DNA from: Aquificota bacterium
Lineage (GTDB): Bacteria; Aquificota; Aquificia; Aquificales; QOAS01
DNA length: 10,619 nt
Direction: 5' to 3'
Assembly (NCBI GenBank): GCA_026987085.1
Contig: JALSNH010000147.1
Span: 1 to 10,619 of the forward strand
Positions 1-5,414 of this stretch are shown piece after piece. The position numbers were made by a program, and so were the translations under genes. The notes below the pieces were generated by a model. It saw only the letters and a program-made list of their open reading frames with translations, was not told where the DNA came from and made no database searches. Numbering within the stretch: the first letter of the stretch is position 1; the number at the start of each line of letters is the position of its first letter.

Positions 1-66
1 TACAACGATTGGATTCACTACAAGGAAGAAGAAGAAGAAAAAGCTATTTCTCAAATAGAGAAATAA
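1..66 (+). CDS. 3' end of an unidentified gene (C-terminal 21 residues)
   Basis: Frame 1 is open from the left edge to a TAA at 64-66 and encodes a very charged tail: an aromatic YNDWIHYK stretch, five consecutive Glu, then a Lys- and Glu-rich end (AISQIEK). The start and most of the gene lie outside the window, so no function can be given. The composition, rich in K and E with a possible helical end, matches the other proteins here, which is the main reason to accept it as coding. It converges on purF, whose stop lies 56 bases downstream on the other strand. The gap shows no clear hairpin followed by a T-run for either gene. Confidence 0.55.
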   Translation, partial: YNDWIHYKEEEEEKAISQIEK

Positions 67-122
67 CTAAAAATGCTTCCTTTATTTTGTTGAACGCTCT
101 TTCTAATTTTTCTTAAAAGTAG

Positions 123-1511
123 TTAAAAAACATCGGTAAGATAATCACCCGTAAAGCAGGCGGTGCAGTAATTGGATTTACCACCTTTAACCGCCTTTAT
201 CATTCCTTCCACCGAAAGGTAATGCAAACTATCGGCACCTATATGGTTTTTAATCCCTTCCAAATCGAGTTGGTTGGCTATAAGCTCCTCTTTTGTGGGT
301 ATATCGATACCGTAGTAGCAAGGAAATCTTACGGGAGGCGAGGCTATTAAAACGTGAACCTCTTTAGCACCGGCCTTTCTTAGCATCTTCACAATTCGGC
401 GGGAGGTTGTTCCCCTCACAAGGGAGTCATCGATAATAGCTACCCTCTTACCTTTGAGAACCGGCTTTACGGGAGATAACTTCATTAGGACCTTTAAATC
501 TCTAAGTTCCTGCGTAGGTTCTATAAAACTCCTGCCCACATAGTGGTTTCGGATTAAACCGAGCTCCATAGGTATGCCGCTCTCTTCGGAAAAACCTAAA
601 GTAGGAACTATTCCGCTATCGGGAACGGGAACGACAACATCGACTTTTAATTTACCGGCTACCTCTTTGGCTAGCTCCCTGCCGAGCCTTTTTCTAACTT
701 CGTAGACCCAATCGCCAAAAATGTAGCTGTCGGGACGGGCAAAGTAGATAAATTCAAAAATACACTCCGCCCTTCGGGCGGGATTATTTCTAAAGGGAAA
801 ATAACTCCTTATTCCCTCTTTGTCTACAACTACAACCTCACCGGGTTGCAGTTCCCTCTTAAACTCCGCCCCGACAATATCAAAGGCCACACTTTCGGAG
901 GCGAAAAACCAGCTGTCGCCATTCCTACCTATCTCCAAAGGCCTAAATCCGTGGGGGTCCCTTGCCGCTATAAGTCGGTCCTTTAAAAGGAGCAATATGC
1001 TGTAGGCTCCCTCGACCTGTTTAAGAGCCTCAAAGAGGTAGGGTAAAAATTCCTTATCCCTCGGATGGAGTTGCAGGTTTTCGGGAACCCAACCTTTGGC
1101 GGTATCTATTAAATGAACAAAAACCTCACTGTCGGAGGTGTATTTAAAAACAACACCTTTAGAGGCAAGTTCCTTTTTTAAAATCCTGTAGTTGGTAAGG
1201 TTTCCATTATGAACCAACGCAAAGGTTCCTTTGGAGGTTTTTGCCAAAATAGGTTGGGCGTTGGTTCCGCCAATATCCCCCGCGGTTGAATAACGAACGT
1301 GCCCTATTGCGGCCGCCCCTTTGAGTTTTTCCAAATCCTCCTTTTTGAGGGCTTCCAATACCAGACCCTGCTTTTTTACTATGTAAAACTCCTTCCCGTC
1401 GGTGGAGCAAATTCCTGCGCTCTCTTGCCCCCTATGTTGAAGGGTGTAAAGTCCCCAATAGGTATGGAGGGCGGCCTTTTCAACGTTAAAAGCCCCAAAT
1501 ATTCCGCACAT
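123..1511 (-). CDS. purF: amidophosphoribosyltransferase (glutamine PRPP amidotransferase)
   Basis: Catalyses the first committed step of purine synthesis in the cytoplasm: PRPP plus glutamine to 5-phosphoribosylamine. The 462-residue length is typical. The N-terminal Ntn glutaminase domain (about 1-235) starts Met-Cys, so Cys2 becomes the nucleophile after Met removal and no long propeptide is needed, unlike the Bacillus subtilis enzyme. HVRYSTAG (71-78) and HNGNLTN (101-107) are family motifs. The phosphoribosyltransferase domain carries the PRPP loop VAIIDDSLVRGTT (357-369). Cys250, Cys398, Cys449 and Cys452 (YCTAC) match the spacing of the four ligands of the 4Fe-4S cluster in the B. subtilis-type enzyme, so this should be the iron-sulfur class, not the E. 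coli class. ATG 1509-1511 is fixed by the catalytic Cys2. No Shine-Dalgarno is visible. It lies 9 bases after the glycosyltransferase stop, so it is probably the last gene of a three-gene transcript. No other purine gene is nearby. Confidence 0.97.
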   Translation of the reverse strand: MCGIFGAFNVEKAALHTYWGLYTLQHRGQESAGICSTDGKEFYIVKKQGLVLEALKKEDLEKLKGAAAIGHVRYSTAGDIGGTNAQPILAKTSKGTFALVHNGNLTNYRILKKELASKGVVFKYTSDSEVFVHLIDTAKGWVPENLQLHPRDKEFLPYLFEALKQVEGAYSILLLLKDRLIAARDPHGFRPLEIGRNGDSWFFASESVAFDIVGAEFKRELQPGEVVVVDKEGIRSYFPFRNNPARRAECIFEFIYFARPDSYIFGDWVYEVRKRLGRELAKEVAGKLKVDVVVPVPDSGIVPTLGFSEESGIPMELGLIRNHYVGRSFIEPTQELRDLKVLMKLSPVKPVLKGKRVAIIDDSLVRGTTSRRIVKMLRKAGAKEVHVLIASPPVRFPCYYGIDIPTKEELIANQLDLEGIKNHIGADSLHYLSVEGMIKAVKGGKSNYCTACFTGDYLTDVF

Positions 1512-1520
1512 TTAAAGTTT

Positions 1521-2270
1521 CTATTTTTGTCGAATGTGGCGTTCCCAAAGAAAACCTTCCTTTAAGAGGGAGTTGAGGGCGTAGCTGAAGGCAATTAAAA
1601 ATCCCCTTCTTCCTTCCAAAATACCTCCTTTTAGGAGGTAGACTTTAAAAAATGCCCATAAGGGTGAGAGGAAAAACCTAACCAACGAAGGTTTTTTGCC
1701 CCTTTTATACCTCTCCTCGGCGGTAAGCTCGGCGTATTTAATACTTTTGAGATAGTGTTCTTTTAAACTCCTATAGGTGTAGTGGTAAATGGTTCCCCTC
1801 TTTAGGGTTTGAACTTCTCCTTCCACCGAAAGTTTTTCGTGGATATTGCCAACCCATTTGGGATTTGCCTCTTTTCTTACCAACCTCAATAGGTATTCAT
1901 TGTTCCACAAAAACTTTAAGGGTTTTCCTAAATATACGGTCCTTCGGCGGATTTTGTAGCCTACCGCCTCCTGCTTTTGGATAACTTTTTTTATTTCCTC
2001 TTTTAGGTCTTTATCTATAACCTCGTCCGCATCGAGGAAAAGAATCCACTCTCCCTTGCACTTTTGAAGGGCGCTCTGCTTTTGAGCACCGTAGCCTTTC
2101 CACTCTTCTATAAAAACTTTGGCTCCAAACTTTTTAGCAATCTCTACCGTTTTGTCGGTTGAACCGCTATCGACTACAACTATTTCGTCCGCTATATCTT
2201 TTACAGCCTCCAAAGTCTTTGGTAGTCGGTCCTCTTCATTTTTAGTAATGATTGCAACGGAGAGGAGCAT
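1521..2270 (-). CDS. family 2 glycosyltransferase, WaaE/LPS-core glucosyltransferase type
   Basis: A 249-residue GT-A fold glycosyltransferase. The N-terminus shows TKNEE (9-13), then VDSGSTDKT (33-41), then the metal- and nucleotide-binding DAD (80-82) inside FLDADE. GYGAQKQSAL (59-68) and a downstream IHEKL around His144 are typical of the small WaaE/LgtF-like group that adds a glucose or heptose-linked sugar to the lipopolysaccharide core. The region 196-232 is hydrophobic and basic and probably anchors the enzyme to the inner face of the membrane. The exact donor and acceptor cannot be read from sequence. The start ATG 2268-2270 lies 6 bases after the stop of the upstream unknown gene and has no convincing ribosome site, so translation is probably coupled. 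Its placement between an unknown protein and purF does not form a recognisable LPS cluster. Confidence 0.9.
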   Translation of the reverse strand: MLLSVAIITKNEEDRLPKTLEAVKDIADEIVVVDSGSTDKTVEIAKKFGAKVFIEEWKGYGAQKQSALQKCKGEWILFLDADEVIDKDLKEEIKKVIQKQEAVGYKIRRRTVYLGKPLKFLWNNEYLLRLVRKEANPKWVGNIHEKLSVEGEVQTLKRGTIYHYTYRSLKEHYLKSIKYAELTAEERYKRGKKPSLVRFFLSPLWAFFKVYLLKGGILEGRRGFLIAFSYALNSLLKEGFLWERHIRQK

Positions 2271-2276
2271 AACAAC

Positions 2277-2984
2277 TTAAATCAACTTTCTAATTTTGGA
2301 ACTTACTTCCTTTGCAAGGAAAATTAGTTGAAGTTCGCTATCGAGGTTATTCTTTCCTTCTATCTCCAATTGGTAGGGAACAAAACCTTCGGACTTTAAT
2401 AGTTCGTTAACCTCATTGGGCAATCTTCCTAGCAGTAAGGGAAAAAGCTTATCTCCAAATGCAGGGTTAAAAATAACCTCCTTTAAAAGGTCTAAATCTC
2501 TCGGATAAAGTAGCGATACGGAAGGAATTCCTCTTAATCCCAAATAGTATTTCCAAGAGTAAACTACGCTTTCCCGCTTTCCAATCAGCAAGGGAATATA
2601 GAAGGAAAATTTTTCCAAAAGTTCTTTTCTAAAAGTTTTTACCTTAAATTGAAAATTTTCAACACTTTCAACCAATTTTGGGTCAAAATCTTTCAACAGT
2701 TCCTTTAAAGTTGAAAGGATGTAATCTCCTTGAATAGTTTTGCAATTTTTTAGACCGCTACAATTTTCAGAAAAAATTTGGATATTTTCAGCTAATCTCA
2801 ATAGTGAGGAGATATTTTCTACCACTTGAGGTATTAGGGCTATATTTTTACCTTCATTTGGAAAGATGGGGCGGTCAATATATCTAATACATACATTGAG
2901 GGTATTATCTGCAGTAATACTTTTTAAAAGTAGATAAACAATATATCCTTCACCTTCGGGGTATATATTTAGAATTCTGACCAT
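2277..2984 (-). CDS. unrecognised 235-residue protein, possibly a degenerate SIS fold
   Basis: I do not recognise this protein from its motifs. It is 235 residues, has no signal peptide or membrane segment, and alternates short beta-like strands (NIALIPQ near 47-53, FYIPLLIG near 127-134, GIPSVSLLYP near 151-160) with helices. Two Cys (CSGLKNC, about 75-81) sit close together. The C-terminal half resembles in layout the C-terminal domain of bifunctional phosphoglucose/phosphomannose isomerases: a strand ending in Gly, a WK-containing helix, a strand ending in Pro, a Leu-rich segment, an NE pair, and a last long helix. VENISSLLRLAE could match the SIS helix. The usual SIS glycine-serine signature is missing, so an active isomerase is doubtful. 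It is first in the set with the glycosyltransferase and purF. Base composition is low (about 27-28% GC in two 60-base stretches, versus 50% in part of ilvC), which hints at different history or relaxed constraint. ATG 2982-2984 has no Shine-Dalgarno. Confidence 0.75.
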   Translation of the reverse strand: MVRILNIYPEGEGYIVYLLLKSITADNTLNVCIRYIDRPIFPNEGKNIALIPQVVENISSLLRLAENIQIFSENCSGLKNCKTIQGDYILSTLKELLKDFDPKLVESVENFQFKVKTFRKELLEKFSFYIPLLIGKRESVVYSWKYYLGLRGIPSVSLLYPRDLDLLKEVIFNPAFGDKLFPLLLGRLPNEVNELLKSEGFVPYQLEIEGKNNLDSELQLIFLAKEVSSKIRKLI

Positions 2985-3025
2985 TAAAAGAAAAGAGAAT
3001 AAAAGAATTTCTATTGGGAGTTATC

Positions 3026-3073
3026 ATGAGGCTTTTCTTTCAATTTGTGAATAGGCAAAACCTTCCACATTAG
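3026..3073 (+). CDS. possible 15-codon leader or small ORF
   Basis: ATG 3026-3028 is preceded five bases earlier by GGGAG (3016-3020), a good ribosome site, and the frame runs 15 codons (MRLFFQFVNRQNLPH) to TAG 3071-3073. The stop codon lies at the left edge of the 17-base dyad. It could be a leader peptide for the downstream Roadblock gene or a free small protein. It could also be chance, since a short ORF in 197 bases is not rare. It has no run of one amino acid that would point to classical attenuation. Confidence 0.25.
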   Translation: MRLFFQFVNRQNLPH

Positions 3074-3088
3074 AAATGCAGCATTTCT
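3072..3088. promoter_or_regulatory. perfect 17-base inverted repeat
   Basis: AGAAATGC-A-GCATTTCT has perfect 8-base arms around a single central base, the shape of an operator for a dimeric regulator. It lies between divergent genes and could serve either. The right arm also takes part in a competing stem (TTCTTT-TGAG-AAAGAA, 3085-3100), so an RNA role is the alternative. A one-base loop cannot close as drawn in RNA; the stem would lose its top pair or two. That favours a DNA-binding site. Confidence 0.4.
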
Positions 3089-3089
3089 T

Positions 3090-3120
3090 TTGAGAAAGAA
3101 TAGATAGAGAAAGCTATTTA
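3090..3120 (+). promoter_or_regulatory. possible promoter for the Roadblock gene
   Basis: TTGAGA (3090-3095) and TATTTA (3115-3120) resemble sigma-70-type -35 and -10 hexamers, but the spacing of 19 is longer than ideal. A start near 3127 would give a leader of about 55 bases that includes the TGACAA/TTGTCA dyad. In DNA this AT-rich, such matches are easily found by chance. Confidence 0.2.
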
Positions 3121-3125
3121 AAAAA

Positions 3126-3141
3126 TGACAAACTGTTGTCA
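3126..3141. promoter_or_regulatory. 16-base inverted repeat TGACAA-ACTG-TTGTCA
   Basis: Perfect 6-base arms with a 4-base spacer lie 40 bases upstream of the GTG start of the Roadblock gene. It could be a repressor operator at or just after the transcription start, or a small hairpin in the leader. An ATG at 3125-3127 overlaps the left arm and is in frame with the downstream gene, but it is not the likely start. Confidence 0.35.
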
Positions 3142-3166
3142 AACTATTGTATATATAAGAGATCAT

Positions 3167-3174
3167 AAAGGGGG
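3167..3174 (+). promoter_or_regulatory. ribosome binding site deciding the Roadblock start
   Basis: AAAGGGGG lies seven bases before GTG 3182-3184. It is one of the strongest Shine-Dalgarno-like sequences in the window. Nothing comparable precedes the in-frame ATG at 3125. It therefore fixes the start at GTG. Confidence 0.75.
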
Positions 3175-3181
3175 TTTTGTA

Positions 3182-3538
3182 GTGGCTACCAAATTTAAAG
3201 AAGTTTTGGAAAAATTGGTTAGGGACGCCGGCCTTGAAGGTGCAGTTTTAACTACGGCCGATGGTTTGCCTGTTGAATCCGTTTTACCTGCCAATCAATC
3301 GGAGGAAAGGCTGGCTGCAATGTCGGCGGCAACCCTATCCCTCGGTGAAAGGGCTGTCTTTGAGCTGGAAAAAGGAGCGCTCGAACAGATAACCATCAAA
3401 GCGGAAAAGGGTTATGTAATTCTTACCGGTATAGGAGAAGATGCTGTGTTAACGATAATGGCTCCGCACGATGCAAAGCTTGGATTGCTCTATTTGGAAA
3501 TAAGAAAGGCAGCCGAGGAGCTGGCTAAGTTGCTTTAA
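3182..3538 (+). CDS. Roadblock/LC7-domain protein (MglB-like), stand-alone
   Basis: A 118-residue single-domain Roadblock/LC7 protein: helix (FKEVLEKLVRDAGL), strand (EGAVLTTADGLPVES), the long central helix (EERLAAMSAATLSLGERAVFEL in two parts), then strands QITIKAEKGYVILTG and AVLTIMAP, and a C-terminal helix ending ELAKLL. Proteins of this family form homodimers and usually act as GAP or platform for a small Ras-like GTPase such as MglA, in polarity, motility or trafficking-like control. No GTPase gene is in the window, so the partner is unknown. The start is set at GTG 3182, which follows AAAGGGGG by seven bases and gives the usual family length. An in-frame ATG at 3125 would add a Cys-rich tail unlike the family. 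Its last 14 bases overlap the 3' end of secF on the other strand. Confidence 0.88.
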   Translation: MATKFKEVLEKLVRDAGLEGAVLTTADGLPVESVLPANQSEERLAAMSAATLSLGERAVFELEKGALEQITIKAEKGYVILTGIGEDAVLTIMAPHDAKLGLLYLEIRKAAEELAKLL

Positions 3539-4460
3539 CCTCTTCCTTTTTTTTACCAAAAAGTTTGGTAATATCAAGCAAAAGAGCGGAAGCAACAAAG
3601 ATGGAGGAGTAGGTCCCTACAACTATACCGACCAAAAAGGCAAAGGCTATATTTGAAAGCATATCTCCCCCAAAAAGGTACAAAACAAAGGCAACACTGA
3701 AGGTGGTTAAAGAGGTCATTAATGTCCTCGATAAGGTTCCGTTTATGGAGATATTTATAAGTTCCTTAAAAGGGGTTGCGGGCCTAATTTTTAAGTTCTC
3801 CCTTATGCGGTCAAAAACTACCACCGTATCGGTAACCGAGTATCCGGCAACCGTCAATAGTGCTCCCATAACCTCCAGATTGACCTCTTTGTAGGTGAGC
3901 GAGTAGGCCCCTAGGGTTGCGATAATATCGTGAAAGAGGGCCAAAAGGGCGGTAATTGCCCAAAGGGCTTTAAACCGAAAAGCCAAATAAATGGCTATTA
4001 AAAAGAGGGCGGTAAATATCGCATAAATAGCTTTTTTCTTGAGTTCACTGCTAAAAACGGAGCCTATCATTTCGAAGCGAACAAGTTTTGCCCCCTTTAG
4101 GGTTTTTAACAGAAGTTCTTTAACCTTTTGGGCCGGTTGATCGAGACGTACCTTCACTATAAGGTGGCCTTCTTTTGTTTCCTGAACGAGGAAACTCTTT
4201 ATACCGTTTTCCTTTAAAAGGTTTTTTATATTACTTTCGTCTACCGCCTTTGGAGGAACTACCTCTATAACGTAGCCACCGGTAAAGTCCAGTCCCCAGT
4301 TAAGGCCCCTAAATTGGAGTAAAAGTAGGCTACCGAGCACCAAAATGAGGGAAACAAAGTAGGCTTTAAAACGGTAATCCATAAAAGGTATAGGAGTTTT
4401 TAAACGAAACATCAAAAGTAGAGATTGTAAAGGGCTACCTTTTAAGGCAAGAATGGACAT
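3525..4460 (-). CDS. secF: protein-export membrane protein SecF
   Basis: SecF, with SecD, uses the proton motive force to pull exported proteins through SecYEG. Taken from ATG 4458-4460 it is 311 residues. TM1 is near 32-49, followed by GLDFTGG (56-62), the periplasmic P4 domain (about 64-130), and TM2-TM6 from about 143 to 297. The TM4-TM5 motif is intact: GYSVTDTVVVFDRIREN (206-222), including Asp211 and Asp217-Arg218. The basic tail is FGKKKEEVK. Start choice: AGGTGA lies five bases before ATG 4460. The GTG at 4467-4469 lies within that ribosome site and is unlikely. ATG 4410-4412 would give 295 residues starting MFRLK, as many SecF proteins do, but lacks a ribosome site. secD, usually immediately upstream, is absent: fmt lies there, divergent. 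The 3' ends of secF and the Roadblock gene overlap by 14 bases. Confidence 0.95.
   Translation of the reverse strand: MSILALKGSPLQSLLLMFRLKTPIPFMDYRFKAYFVSLILVLGSLLLLQFRGLNWGLDFTGGYVIEVVPPKAVDESNIKNLLKENGIKSFLVQETKEGHLIVKVRLDQPAQKVKELLLKTLKGAKLVRFEMIGSVFSSELKKKAIYAIFTALFLIAIYLAFRFKALWAITALLALFHDIIATLGAYSLTYKEVNLEVMGALLTVAGYSVTDTVVVFDRIRENLKIRPATPFKELINISINGTLSRTLMTSLTTFSVAFVLYLFGGDMLSNIAFAFLVGIVVGTYSSIFVASALLLDITKLFGKKKEEVKAT
3553..3571. other. 8-base-arm hairpin inside the secF 3' end
   Basis: TTACCAAA-AAG-TTTGGTAA is a perfect stem 14 bases past the Roadblock stop and within secF codons for TKLFGK. On the plus strand a run of eight T (3547-3554) overlaps the start of the stem and does not follow it, so this is not a standard intrinsic terminator. 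It might still mark or protect the 3' end of the Roadblock transcript. Confidence 0.3.
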
Positions 4461-4463
4461 AAT
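4458..4463 (+). promoter_or_regulatory. -10-like hexamer for fmt
   Basis: CATAAT matches TATAAT at five of six positions and ends 12 bases before the fmt ATG. A start about seven bases further on would leave a leader of only some six bases. It overlaps the secF start codon on the other strand. No good -35 is seen at 16-18 bases. This fits the absence of a Shine-Dalgarno for fmt. Confidence 0.3.
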
Positions 4464-4475
4464 CCTCACCTTTAG

Positions 4476-5414
4476 ATGAAAGAAAAATTAAAGGTCGCCT
4501 TTTTCGGGACTTCAGATTTTGCAGTTCCTACTTTGGAGGAGCTTTTTAAAGATGAAGAAACCGAAATAGTTGCGGTAATAACCCAACCGGACCGCCCTGC
4601 GGGGAGAGGTAAAAAGTTAACACCTCCTCCGGTTAAAAGGAAGGCTTTGGAACTTGGATTGGAAAAGCTTATTTTTCAACCCGAAAGGATAAAAACGGAG
4701 GAGTTTAGGGAGTGGTTTTGCAGTTTAAAACCCGACGTAGCAATTGTGGTCGCCTACGGCAAACTTATCCCGAAGGGCATTTTCGATTTTCCCAAGTATA
4801 AAACGTTAAACCTCCACGCTTCGCTTCTACCCAAATACAGGGGAGCCGCACCCATACATAGGGCGATAATGGCGGGAGAAAAGATTACCGGAAACACCGT
4901 TATGCTTATCGATGAGGGGCTCGATAGCGGAGATATTCTCTCCCAACAGAAGGAACCTATTTTAGAAACCGATAACATTGAAAGTTTAAGTAAAAGGCTC
5001 GCCACCAAAGGAGCAAAACTTTTAGTTGAAACCCTTAAAAGGTGGGTAAAAGGTGAAATAACACCCCGACCTCAGAAGCATAAAAAGGCCACCTACGCCC
5101 CTCCGATTTTAAAAAGCGAATACCGCATCTGTTGGAAGGCCGAAGCTGAAAGTGTAAGAGACCGTATAAGGGCCCTCTATCCGAACGCTTATACAACCTT
5201 TAACGGGAAAAGAATAAAAATCCTTTCTGTAAAAGTTAACGATATTAAAAGCGACCTACCGCCGGGAACGGTTTATCCCTACAACAAAGATGGTCTCTAT
5301 GTAGTTTGCGGAGACCAAAAGGTGGTTCAAATTCTCGAACTTATAAACCCTAAAGGAAAAAGGATAAAAGGTGAAGACTTTTTAAGAGGTTATAAGGTTG
5401 ATAGGTTCATTTGA
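4476..5414 (+). CDS. fmt: methionyl-tRNA formyltransferase
   Basis: Transfers the formyl group of 10-formyltetrahydrofolate to Met-tRNAfMet, preparing the initiator tRNA in the cytoplasm. It is 312 residues, close to the usual 310-315. The N-terminal Rossmann-like formyltransferase domain includes QPDRPAGRGKKL (37-48), the LNLHASLLPKYRG segment (111-123) and the loop EGLDSGD (147-153). The catalytic triad Asn112, His114 and Asp150 has the same spacing as Asn106/His108/Asp144 of the E. coli enzyme. The C-terminal OB-like tRNA-binding domain starts near 208 and is complete. ATG 4476 is supported by the family N-terminus (MKEKLKVAFFGT) although no ribosome site precedes it. It is not next to def or rsmB, common neighbours elsewhere. 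Its end overlaps the ilvC stop by 8 bases. Confidence 0.96.
   Translation: MKEKLKVAFFGTSDFAVPTLEELFKDEETEIVAVITQPDRPAGRGKKLTPPPVKRKALELGLEKLIFQPERIKTEEFREWFCSLKPDVAIVVAYGKLIPKGIFDFPKYKTLNLHASLLPKYRGAAPIHRAIMAGEKITGNTVMLIDEGLDSGDILSQQKEPILETDNIESLSKRLATKGAKLLVETLKRWVKGEITPRPQKHKKATYAPPILKSEYRICWKAEAESVRDRIRALYPNAYTTFNGKRIKILSVKVNDIKSDLPPGTVYPYNKDGLYVVCGDQKVVQILELINPKGKRIKGEDFLRGYKVDRFI
4487..4492 (-). promoter_or_regulatory. -10-like hexamer for secF, inside fmt
   Basis: Read on the minus strand this is TTTAAT, five of six matches to TATAAT. Transcription from it would begin near 4480 and give a leader of about 20 bases carrying the AGGTGA ribosome site. If used, the secF promoter lies inside the first codons of fmt. 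No clear -35 is seen. Confidence 0.25.

Larger units (their letters stand above)
2985..3181. other. AT-rich divergent intergenic region
   Basis: This 197-base stretch separates the divergent unknown gene (minus) and the Roadblock gene (plus). It has no long ORF. It holds a possible 15-codon leader ORF (3026-3073), a perfect 17-base dyad starting at that ORF's stop codon (3072-3088), an overlapping alternative stem (3085-3100), promoter-like hexamers (TTGAGA at 3090-3095 and TATTTA at 3115-3120, spacing 19), a 16-base dyad (3126-3141) and a strong ribosome site (3167-3174). This is the longest non-coding stretch in an otherwise tightly packed window. Confidence 0.7.

Noticed and set aside
820..1565. 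Open frames on the plus strand and in another minus frame across purF (for example 820-1005, 1207-1410 and 1299-1565)
   Set aside because: They lie inside purF in other frames, have unnatural composition and no ribosome site. purF itself has all catalytic and cluster residues.
3703..3894. Plus-strand 63-codon frame within secF
   Set aside because: Antisense to conserved SecF membrane segments, with no family motifs of its own.
4467..4469. GTG as the secF start
   Set aside because: It falls within the AGGTGAGG ribosome site that fits the ATG at 4460.
4754..5008. Minus-strand 84-codon frame inside fmt
   Set aside because: Antisense to the catalytic LNLHASLLPKYRG and EGLDSGD region of Fmt; composition is a shadow of it.
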